Shown in pieces: positions 56,501 to 64,000 of a stretch of 64,000 bases of DNA. A program made the position numbers and the translations under genes. Position 1 is the first letter of the stretch; the number at the start of each line of letters is the position of its first letter. This stretch comes from Steromphala cineraria. Taxonomy: Eukaryota; Mollusca; Gastropoda; Trochida; Trochidae. Where the stretch lies: positions 33,875,950 through 33,939,949 of the forward strand of contig OU744732.1 in the NCBI GenBank assembly GCA_916613615.1, given 5' to 3'. Below the pieces are notes generated by a model. That model was not told the origin of the DNA and searched no databases. It saw only the letters and a list, made by a program, of their open reading frames with translations.

Positions 56501-57610
56501 ATAGATATAATCATTTAGTTTACTGTGTGGCTGAAATAGGTATAGTTATCATAGTATCATAGTATCGAGAATTATCATTTCTTTTATCATATTCATTATA
56601 CATATTGTTATACATTGTCTATTCACAAAAATCATTAATTTTAATACTTTAATTAAATATGTCCATTTTGTTTATCAAAAGTTAATTTTGTGACTAAATA
56701 CCTGAGAGTAAAGTCGGATGGGGCGACTATTGACCCCCAAGGGACTATTGCGATAGCAATAGTCTATTGCAGGGTACTATTGCGATAGCGATAGTCTATT
56801 GCAGGGTACTATTGCGATAGTTTATCAATAAAGGAAATATAAACAATTTTCAAGAAAAACAGTGTTTTATTGACTTTGTCTCATTGTAATGGGTAAGTGA
56901 ATTTCAAAATCGGCTGCACTCGTGGAAGTCGCCATTTTGTAACTGGTCGCTCTTAGCAACAAGAAAGATAACTCGTGTTTTCCTGTTGCTATTTTTAGCT
57001 TGCAGCGATCTGTTTGCTGTTAGCCGTTTCCAGTATTTTCTAAATGTAAAAATATGTGTTTGTGTGTGGATTTTACTTTTAACATTCAAGTTAACAACTG
57101 ATTTTTTCAAATTGTTGATACAATCGATAGTTAAGATGTGCTATCGATACTTTTGATCGTTCCAAATAAGACTATCGATAAAGTACTATCGGCAGAGCAA
57201 CTATCACGGTAAGTCGATAGTTCCATCTATCGTTACACCCCTTAAAGTAGGGGTTGAAAAGACTGTAGCCATGGGCCATTTAAAACAGTAGATGAACAAA
57301 ATTGCCCATTGGCATAAGGATTCCCTTTGCCAATTAAAAATTCAGAAAATTACTGAAGTAATTGATTATCAAAGGTGTCTTCCTGAATCCCTGGCAGATT
57401 ATCATAACACCTATGCTTGTGAACAACTTTGATTCATACCTTGGCGTGACCATGTTTTCCAGTCTTGGAGGTGGACATTTCTACAATCTTGCAGGGGTGA
57501 TTCTTGATCACAACATGTGCGTTTTTCCTCAGGGACGAGCACTGTTGTGGGTATGTTTCTGACCCGGCATTGAGCACCTGGTCGAAGGTTTCATCAGCAG
57601 CATCATCCAT
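50518..57610 (-). CDS. EIF5A: Translation factor eIF5A (four coding exons)
   Basis: eIF5A binds the ribosome and helps peptide bond formation and termination, especially at proline-rich stretches. Its activity needs hypusine, made on one lysine from spermidine by deoxyhypusine synthase and hydroxylase. Coding exons: 57610-57440, 56441-56337, 55356-55222 and 50577-50518. All junctions are phase 0, giving 156 residues, the usual family length. Residues 23-57 read [20 protein letters not shown] and then [15 protein letters not shown], the KOW-like N-terminal domain with hypusine site K52 in the TGKHGHAK loop. [20 protein letters not shown] and [15 protein letters not shown] continue it. The C-terminal OB domain has [30 protein letters not shown] and [23 protein letters not shown] acceptor 10 nt before the ATG shows an intron in the 5' UTR, with a candidate first exon near 62.0 kb. 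Transposons fill the last intron (50578-55221). The C-terminal tail is somewhat diverged from the vertebrate form; a paralogue cannot be excluded. Confidence 0.93.
50900..52418. mobile_element. Inverted-repeat element TTTTTATACCCCCGC with internal tandem units
   Basis: TTTTTATACCCCCGC at the left end and GCGGGGGTATAAAAA at the right end are perfect 15-bp inverted repeats. Inside are about four units of about 155 bp sharing GAGCGGAACAAAAATGACTT, CAAAAGGCACATCTA and AAGTTTCG phrases, and a GACGGACGGACGG tract near the right end. A pearl-like element (51556-52200) is nested inside. The architecture parallels the pearl-like family, but the sequence differs. Confidence 0.78.
51556..52200 (+). mobile_element. 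Pearl-like element, copy i (nested)
   Basis: It starts AGAGCCATTGGCTCTGTAGC and ends GGCCAGATGAGCTA, with about three and a half internal units and the GGACGGACGGACGGACGG tract. It is inserted in one of the tandem units of the element at 50900-52418. Confidence 0.85.
52495..52655. repeat. Dispersed repeat, GGCAGGGGTCATTGGTCATT, copy 1
   Basis: About 155 bp that recur at 59270-59425 in the same orientation (GGAAAAGGCAGGGG, CATTTTGCAC, AATGGGCAATGGCCC, TCAGAAAATTA-like). A weaker relative lies at 57236-57400. The family is not recognised. Confidence 0.7.
52749..54895. mobile_element. 2.1-kb inverted-repeat element with a repeated 15-bp motif
   Basis: The ends CATATATGAGTCATTCTCAA (52749 on) and TTGAGAATGACTCATATATG (to 54895) are inverted repeats. 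A further roughly 20 bp is imperfectly inverted (AATTCCTGTCC / GAATTGCACC region). The interior carries about 13 copies, in both orientations, of TGTCTTTCCTGTAAC (53141-54701). An open frame at 52831-53154 (107 residues) resembles no family I know. The element occupies the last intron of eIF5A. Its superfamily is not recognised; a TA or palindromic CATATATG target is possible. Confidence 0.72.
53141..54701. repeat. Dispersed TGTCTTTCCTGTAAC motif cluster
   Basis: Plus orientation: 53141, 53338 (CTTTACTG), 53493 (CTTTAATG), 53509, 54141, 54330 (CTTTCACA) and 54350. Minus orientation: 53531, 53551, 53721 (weak), 53743, 53909, 53929 and 54687. Spacing is irregular and no longer unit is shared, so this is not an ordinary tandem repeat. 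Confidence 0.8.
55222..55356 (-). CDS. EIF5A: eIF5A coding exon 3
   Basis: The acceptor CTGTTACAG precedes CTACTTGAC and the donor is ATG|GTTGGT; 135 nt, phase 0 both sides. It encodes [40 protein letters not shown] and GDDLM, the central part of the C-terminal OB fold. The GTTGGT donor is weak but fits the phase. Confidence 0.92.
55405..55618. repeat. Two adjacent fold-back repeats
   Basis: GATTTATCATCCAAAATTGT pairs with an ATTTTGGATGATAAAT-like right arm (55405-55470). TCTCACCCTCTTGTCTTCTG-ATATCAA pairs with TTATATCAGAAGATAAGAGG-GTGAGA (55486-55618). Each is a small hairpin of MITE type, next to eIF5A exon 3 on its upstream side. Confidence 0.7.
55620..56336. other. eIF5A intron 2, no distinct feature
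   Basis: Intron sequence with several TGACCTTGACCTTTGA phrases (near 55740, 55870 and 56010). These resemble nuclear-receptor half-sites, but such phrases are also common in dispersed repeats. No other feature was seen. Confidence 0.35.
56337..56441 (-). CDS. EIF5A: eIF5A coding exon 2
   Basis: The acceptor ATTTCCAG precedes GTCCATC and the donor is CAG|GTAAAT; 105 nt, phase 0. It encodes [20 protein letters not shown] and [15 protein letters not shown], nearly identical to the family at HLVGIDIF and [12 protein letters not shown]. Confidence 0.95.
56700..57245. mobile_element. CTATCGATAG-rich element, possibly hAT-like
   Basis: TACTATTGCGATAGC(A/G)ATAG repeats at the left and ACTATCGATAAAGTACTATC / CGATAGTTCCATCTATCG at the right, ending GTTACACCCCTTA. 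The closing phrase resembles the GTTGCACCCCT end of the hAT-like element at 63387-63750. The left boundary is unclear. Confidence 0.35.
57440..57610 (-). CDS. EIF5A: eIF5A coding exon 1 with hypusine site
   Basis: The ATG at 57610-57608 opens [20 protein letters not shown]; the donor is AAG|GTATGA. It carries [17 protein letters not shown] with the lysine (K52) that becomes hypusine. The exon begins at 57620 after ATTGCAG, leaving 10 nt of 5' UTR. Confidence 0.95.
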
Positions 57611-57620
57611 GGCCTTCACG

Positions 57621-59265
57621 CTGCAATACACCAAACCACGGGTCACGTCATATTATATAGTATAGATACACAGTCTATATTCGGTGATCAATCTACAGAT
57701 TTGACCTGCTGAGTCGAGGAACTCGCTTCCACAAACTCTTTTGAGTCCCTGTAGATTAAATGAGTCTTCCAGTAAATCAGGGATTGAAATTAGTCCTATT
57801 GGGGTACTAGCCATCAAACTAGTGCATTCCTGAGAGCACAAGCTCAACTACATTCTGACTAGCCAAATATACCAATATAATCATATCTACTTTAAAATTC
57901 AACAAGTCCTTCGGACTACCAGTCCACACATTTAACTAGCTCAGCATAATTTTTACTAGCCATGGGCTACTGGGCTAGTGCTAATTTCGAACCCTGGTAT
58001 ATAAGCAACTAGTTCCTTAAAAACTCTGTTTCCAAGGACTAATAATGTTATGGGTCCTTTCTAAATTTTGTGTGTAATTCAAACAGGACTCGGTGTGGTA
58101 GATTTATCACAGTACATAGGGTACGGTTGGAGCTAGTAAAGGGAATGGAAAATTTGTAGGTTCTAGGTCAATGACTACCAGTCAAAGTAAACCTAGCCTC
58201 AATATTATCAGTTTCACTCCCATATTGAGACTCAATATCAGATGTGAAACGGGTCATATTGAGGCTAGGTTTACTTAAACTGATGACTTACCAAATTATG
58301 TTTGATCCACCCTTAAAATAACTGAAGTCGTCTGACTTGCCCGTTTTTCTAAACAATTGACTACTAAAGTGGACAAAGAAACTTAACATTATCCAAGGTC
58401 TTCACGCTGCATCACAGAAAGTTTGATTCCATGAAATACATGATAGCCTATATATTAATATTATATACTTAAAGGGTATGATTGGAGCTAGTACAGGAGT
58501 TGGAAATTCTGTAAGTTCGAGGTCACCAACTTGCCAAATTCAACACTTAAAATTCAGGATTTGTATATTTTTCGAGACTCAAATTTAAGGCTTTTAAGGC
58601 CATTTTGAAGGCTATTCTAGGTAAAAAGAAAGCCAAAGATTTGAGGAGCATGATCAAACATGATTCACATATATATCCTCAGAAACATACTAAACAACAG
58701 ACCTTACACAATGGTCTTAGTCCACAATCAGAAATAGTGAAATCAAACATAGATTTCTAGATGTATATAAAAAAAGAAATTCATGTTGCACCAGAAAAAA
58801 GCAAATGAAATGTTCAAATCTTTTTATTGAATTTAAGGCTTTCTCAGGACTTTTAGTCAAAGACATAAATTGGTGTTCAAGGCTGTTAATGCCAATACCC
58901 CAGGTGTCTTCCAGGCTCGTGGAAACCTTTTTTAAAATAACTGAAAAGTCAATGACTTGTCCATTTTTCTATACAAAAACTTAGTCAACAAAGATGTTTG
59001 ATTATAGAAAAACTTACTGCAAGTCAATTGACACAGAAATGAATTTTAAACCCTGGCTAGCCAGAAACAAATATGCTCATGAAGCAGGATTTATCAATCA
59101 ATTTCTTGTGAAAGCACATTTATAATTAAAACTATATTTGTTGAGGATAAAATTGATGAAATCTTTCAAAATATGTGTCAAATGCCTTTTAAAAATGAGG
59201 TATAGTTATCAGACAGAAAACAAAAATATTCAATTGACGACCAAACCACTTTTTCCAGTCTAGAA
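57621..59265. other. eIF5A 5' intron, part 1
   Basis: Presumed intron of the 5' untranslated region. It includes a small inverted repeat (58190-58290, TTTCACTCCCATATTGAGAC with GTCATATTGAGGCTAGGTTT) and twice-repeated phrases such as AAAATAACTGAA...GACTTGCCC (58310 and 58935). No exon recognised. Confidence 0.4.
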
Positions 59266-59269
59266 AAGC

Positions 59270-59425
59270 AGTGATTGGGAAAGGCAGGGGCCAAGGGCCA
59301 TTTTGCACTTTGGATGAAAAATTGTCCCATGCAAATTTGGAAATCTACTTTTGATGTAATGGGCAATGGCCCTATTGAAATTCAGAAAATTACCAGAAAT
59401 CATGAAAATGGACCAATCCCTGGAA
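59270..59425. repeat. Dispersed repeat, GGCAGGGGCCAAGGGCCATT, copy 2
   Basis: Homologous to 52495-52655 (GGGAAAGGCAGGGG, CCATTTTGCACTTTGGATGA, AATGGGCAATGGCCC). Confidence 0.7.
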
Positions 59426-60032
59426 AAGTATAAGAAGTCTAGATCACTTAGCTAGCATCTTCTCGGCTCCTTTTTGTTATTATGCATAAATTCCTTAAAA
59501 AAATGTCAATATTGAAAAAAATACTTTGAGACTAAATGTTCGTCTAAATCAAACACAAAGACCTGGGATACAACATCTAATTATGACATTCCCTAGAAAA
59601 ACACATTTGTGAACCAAAAGTCAATAGAAGAGGCACTTAAAGGCTAAAGATCCATTATCAGAGTTCAATATTTTTAAAAGTAATTTTACTGTTTTCCTTG
59701 TATTTTTTGAAAATTTTGCGACCAACCTAGGGAAAATCAGACCAAAATTCATTAAATAGGAGATCATTTACGAAAACACAGAAATGGCAGCCCACATAAA
59801 GACGAATCAAATGTGGTCATCTCACAACTTCAGGTTTCTAAATATACGATTGAAAACCGGCTTTGTCGTGCACAACTTGATTTTATTTTATTTTTCATCG
59901 AATTAGGTATTTGTTGCTGCCAAAATTGATACCCATTGAACACAATTACGGTATTATGGAGACCTGGCGCTGCCTTAACTTAATAGTTGAGACAAGGTGT
60001 AAATCCTTCGCACATAATGACACGTCACCGAA

Positions 60033-60788
60033 ATGCTAGGTCCTATTTACAGGGGGTACTGTGCTGTTGGCGTCAAAATAAGTAGGCCAGAATCAATGGA
60101 AAGAAAAGGACTGCGGGTAAATGCGGGCAAGACAAAGATCATGATCTGTGGCACAGGCCTCGACCAACTTCAAGACTCAGGCAACTTCCAATGTGCTGTC
60201 TGCCGTAAAGGTGTAGGGAGTAACAGCATATTCTGCAATGGCTGTAAACACTGGGTTCACAAGAAATGCAGTGGACTCAAGCGCCTATCAGAGGACCCTC
60301 ACTTTAGGTGTTCCAGATGCCAGGGAACAGCCCGGTCACTTGATGGCAGACCACAAAAAGAAGTACAAGTCGGGCCAGCTAAGTTGGAGGTGGTTAGTTC
60401 CTTCTGCTACCTAGGAGACATGCTTTCCGCGGGTGGAGGCTGCGAGCTTGCAACCATCACACGGGTGAAGACAGCCTGGAAGAAATTCAAGGAGCTGCTA
60501 CCGGTTTAAACATCACGCCACCTATCGCCCAAGACCCGTGGGTAGGTGTACAGCACTTGTGTGAGAAGCGCTATGCTCCATGCCTGCGAGCCCTGGGCAC
60601 TGACAAAGCCAAACCTCCATCGTCTTCAGCGTAACGACAGGGCCATGATTAGACAAATATGTAATGTCAAGGCAAAAGACACAGCCAACATACGATCAAG
60701 TGAGCTGCTAGGACGGCTAGGCCTCGAGGATCTTGACCTTATCCTAAGGGAGAGAAGACTACGCTGGTTTGGCCATGTAGAGAGATAA
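60033..60788 (+). pseudogene. LINE ORF2 C-terminal fragment with zinc finger, broken
   Basis: The first open frame (60033-60509) reads LRVNAGKTKIMICGTGLDQL. It continues with a cysteine/histidine cluster (CAVCRKGVGSNSIFCNGCKH, WVHKKCSG, FRCSRC) and EVVSSFCYLGDMLSAGGGCE. This arrangement, the end of a reverse transcriptase with a PHD-like zinc finger placed before the YLGD block, is familiar from non-LTR retrotransposons of marine invertebrates. After a stop and a frame change near 60510, homologous protein resumes (60546-60788: TCVRSAMLHACEPWALTKPN, LHRLQRNDRAMIRQICNVKA, RRLRWFGHVER). Neither the RT catalytic core nor the endonuclease is present. It is an old, inactive fragment; its orientation is opposite to the surrounding eIF5A transcription unit. 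Confidence 0.85.
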
Positions 60789-61970
60789 AATAGTGCCATA
60801 TGATGATGATTGTTGATGAAAAATGTAAAATCGTATCAAAATTTCAACGAAAGATTTTTTTATATGTAGATGTATTTTTAGATGTATTTAATATAATAAC
60901 AATAGTTAATTTTAACCTGAACCACATGCAAGTATGATAATGGAGCTTTAAACAGTCCAGTTACAGTGTTTGGCAGATGTAGACTATCATTTTCACCTCA
61001 ATAATCGAACAGTCGACTTAATCAGAAGTATTCATACCTATCTACAGAGTCAAGTATCTTTTATCTATCCATACTGGAAAATGGTCTCTTGGCTTGATCA
61101 TGCTTTTTGACAGGTCTTGGGTTGCATTTCCAGGCCTCTCCTAGAGCAGACGATATTTACTAGGCGGAGTAGGCGCCCGGGCATTTATTTCCTCAACAAT
61201 TTGTCCCCCCTATGGAGACCTGACGCTGCCTTAACTTTAGCTTTTTTCCTTAACAATACCCAGATGATCACCTTTAAAGTACAGAAGTAGAAGGTGTTAA
61301 GTTTTAAAATACATATAATCAGTGTTGCTCTGTTTAATTAGGCACCTGCCTCAAAACTCAGAAAACGGTGTATGTTAATCATCTGGCCAAATGTTCAAAA
61401 TAAGTCAATCGACATATTGTTTTCTACCTAGATCGGATTATTAAACATTGATTTAATTAAAAATTTAAGGATTTCCCAACCTGCACATAGAGAGTCTTTG
61501 GTCGAGAACCTCTACCTGCAACCCCAATGTATAGTATGCGGCTCGCTGTGAGGATTCAACATTCGGCGAAAGGTATTTTTGCCTAAGAGAATCCGGGCTT
61601 AGTGGAAAAATGGTAATTACGTACTGGCTGGCGAACAGTTATCGCCGTTTTATTAGACGTTTTCGTTTATGATATCAAAACTCATCATCAAATTTGGTAA
61701 ATATTCTACACAATACTTGATTAGGGATCGTCCTGTCAGAAAATAAATATTTCAATCGTAAATTATGTTCTACTTCTCTACGGCCGCTAAAATAACAACG
61801 GACCGATACTGACTTTCGTAGCACCTAACCGTAATAGTTATCGCCAACATACGCTATCAGTTCACAAAATTTAAATTCACTTCCAAATTCTTGCAAAATT
61901 TCAGTGATACTGAAATACCTTATCCTTTGAACAAATACGTTTCTATATTTATTAATCTGATTTGATTTAC

Positions 61971-62075
61971 CTTCCCCCGAAAGGCAAAGTGACCGACTGT
62001 CAGTGACAAGCACCCGACTCGATCGGACCACATCCAAGCGGTTTAGCGAGGACCAAACAACTTCGGGTTGACGTG
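61971..62075 (-). other. Candidate non-coding first exon/promoter of eIF5A
   Basis: On the minus strand CGGGGGAAG|GTAAATC is a plausible donor at 61971. It is preceded by a relatively GC-richer stretch (CTTTGCCTTTC, GGTCCGATCGAGTCGGGTGC). The eIF5A coding exon 1 starts with a CAG acceptor 10 nt before its ATG, so an upstream non-coding exon must exist; this is the best candidate I found. No TATA box is certain. The distance is about 4.4 kb. Confidence 0.3.
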
Positions 62076-62079
62076 ATAT

Positions 62080-63386
62080 ACTGTGGCAAAATAAATAATT
62101 ATTGAAAAGAAAACTATCTCATGTTGAAATAATTCTTTGAGGCATATAGGGGATTCTCAATATTTATGCATGCATACGACCTATGACCTTCTCAAATCCA
62201 AAACGAGGCTAAGGCCGCTTCTTACTTCCTGGTTCGCGTAATGGCTACGTGTTGTTGGTGCGATCCTCTGGTTTCTATCGGCTAGAAATGATTGTGCCTG
62301 TATGATAGAATCGTTTTCCAGCTACACCAGTGACGTAAACCTGTTGTATGACAATAAAATCGCCCCAATGGAGGTAATCATTCCATGTAAATCCATAACG
62401 AACCTTCGTTTTGGATAGTTAAATTCGTGGCAAATTCAAAAGACCGACGAGTTTTGCAAATTTTGCAAACAAGATCATAGTTTTTTTTATTGCTATATGT
62501 ACCTCATTGCAAATTTATGATAATCATTCGACAAAATGTAATTTTTGTTTATTATCTCTATCTCCACTGCCAACATTTTGAACAAACTGCCGTAACTGCC
62601 CAACTTATGAGAGCCTTGGGGATGTTTACAAATGTTTATTATGATTTACAATGTTGGCAGTGCTGCAAAACCGTCAAAAAGACACATCATAATTATATTG
62701 AAAAGTAAGAAGCTTGTTAAACAGAATATTTTAAAACAAAAACTATTCATCATGATTCAAATATGAAATGGAGAATTATTGATATTGTGATGATAATAAA
62801 TAAGCCTTTCATTGATATGTTAATAGATATCAGCACACATACATGGTCTTGAGACAATAAATATTATTATTGTGGGCAAATAATTTGAATTGTTGGCACA
62901 TTGAATTACATATAGATGCTTCAATACTCTATTAAGTTTTACCAATATGTAAGGCCATACAAGTTACAAATAAACAGTAGACAAACTTGGTCTGGGAGGG
63001 AAATGCATGTATATATTAATAATCATATTAAAAATTAAGAATGTTATTTTGCTTTGATATGGAGCATTTGAAAATTGCAATTTGATTAAAATGAAGGAAA
63101 TTGTTATATATATCTTATTATTTAACTGTAAACATATTCTCTTGTTAGAATTGATATGATATTCAATAATATTTCAATGAATATTTGATTAGTTTAAAAG
63201 GAGTTCTGGTAGGACTTATGGCAATGTAGATCTTTGTTTGGTTAATGCTTTACTTGAATTGTGTGATTTATTCTAGGCACTGAAGATAAATAATTGAAAC
63301 AATATGAAATACTAACAAAATTGCTTGAACATAAAAATGTTATTCATGAATTTCAGCATTATAAAAAACAGCCCTTTAGCTAGGTA
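62080..63386. other. Stretch without recognised features
   Basis: Non-repetitive sequence upstream of eIF5A. A plus-strand frame at 62490-62708 (72 residues) lacks family resemblance. Confidence 0.35.
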
Positions 63387-63750
63387 AGGGTGCAACGATA
63401 CACCGATACACTGGTGCATCGCGATTATATGGCCGACGATACGATACACGATACGTTTTGCCCTGAATCGATACACTACGATACGACCTGTCACTATGTA
63501 TATATATGTCACATAGTCCAATAACTGTTAGACTACAAGTTAACACTTTTAAGTCATTAGTGTTTTACCTTTTTATTGCATATTAATGTGTCCTCAAGGG
63601 AGGATCAAGGTATTGATGTCACAATTTCTCCGTTATGGTTCTTTTAATACTTCACTATCCTGTGTAATACGTATCGAGATACATATCGTATCGTACCCCA
63701 AATATCTCGATACGTATCGTATCGCGACCCTCCTGTGTGGTTGCACCCCT
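63387..63750. mobile_element. hAT-like MITE with 8-bp target duplication
   Basis: The ends AGGGTGCAAC and GTTGCACCCCT are inverted. They are flanked by GCTAGGTA and ACTAGGTA (63379-63386 and 63751-63758; seven of eight match). Subterminal ATACGATACACGATACG and ATCGTATCG repeats occur on both sides. An 8-bp duplication and a GGGTGCAAC-like end fit hAT elements; the assignment is inferred. Confidence 0.75.
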
Positions 63751-63758
63751 ACTAGGTA

Positions 63759-64000
63759 TAAATAATACAATTTGAAGTAAGTATTCAGACCTTCATAATA
63801 AATTGACAGTTTCTATAATCTCTTTTGGTGAAGATTTATGTCACAAAAATAATTGATTGCACTTTGTTAAACATAAATAATTGTTCCTTTTGTAAAATTT
63901 ATTTTTTAATATCCATTTTCCAAATGTAAAGATATCCCTCATTTATCTAATAAAGTACATGCAGTTGCTTCTAATATATATACTAAATTTTTTATAATTC
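63759..64000. other. Window end, no feature seen
   Basis: AT-rich sequence with no recognised gene or repeat. Confidence 0.4.

Noticed and set aside
61825..62037. 70-residue minus-strand open frame near the proposed eIF5A first exon.
   Set aside because: No family resemblance. The eIF5A protein starts with its own well-placed ATG at 57610.

Overview
The window looks like nuclear DNA of a mollusc, most probably a bivalve. It holds two spliced, minus-strand protein genes with large AT-rich introns. Several repeat types match what I know of molluscan genomes: elements with roughly 155-bp internal tandem units like bivalve 'pearl' elements, a tRNA-derived SINE, a GTGAGTGAGT-type dispersed repeat, and CR1-like, Jockey-like and other LINE remnants. 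No species name can be assigned from sequence alone.

Two host genes can be rebuilt exon by exon, with matching splice phases at every junction. (1) A spermine synthase gene (SMS-like) runs on the minus strand from a first coding exon at about 41.35 kb to a terminal exon at about 18.1 kb. It has ten coding exons and encodes about 410 residues. It keeps the S-adenosylmethionine-decarboxylase-like N-terminal domain, the GGGDGG nucleotide-binding loop and the catalytic NDLT motif. One intron (24088-24669) has the terminal dinucleotides AT-AC, a perfect ATATCCTT donor and a CCTTAAT branch site, so it is a U12-type (minor spliceosome) intron. (2) A translation factor eIF5A gene runs on the minus strand from 57.6 to 50.5 kb. 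It has four coding exons and 156 residues with an intact hypusination site, and a candidate non-coding first exon lies near 62.0 kb. The two genes lie head-to-tail and share polyamine biochemistry: spermidine is the substrate of spermine synthase and also the donor for the hypusine of eIF5A.

Layout. 1-4.5 kb: degenerate minisatellites. 4.5-17.9 kb: mobile-element remnants, including a CR1/L2-like LINE at 7.3-9.1 kb, a Mutator-like MITE at 10.0-10.5 kb, a Jockey-like LINE with RNase H at about 11.7-14.2 kb and a hairpin MITE at 16.3 kb, plus a 40-bp minisatellite. 17.9-41.4 kb: the SMS gene, with introns filled by minisatellites (62 bp, about 100 bp, 31 bp), an L1-like 3' end with target-site duplication, TTAA-flanked MITEs and a 5.3-kb array of a 37-bp satellite at 35.3-40.6 kb that itself carries a SINE and a 0.9-kb inverted-repeat element. 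41.4-42.4 kb: decayed tandem copies of the SMS first-exon region. 42.4-50.5 kb: nested pearl-like elements and MITEs. 50.5-57.6 kb: eIF5A, whose last intron carries two inverted-repeat elements. One of these (52749-54895) contains about 13 dispersed copies of a 15-bp motif. 57.6-64 kb: sparse sequence with a decayed LINE fragment at 60.0-60.8 kb and a hAT-like MITE at 63.4-63.75 kb.

The long open frames across 35-40.6 kb and 1.6-2.3 kb are translations of tandem repeats and are not treated as genes.
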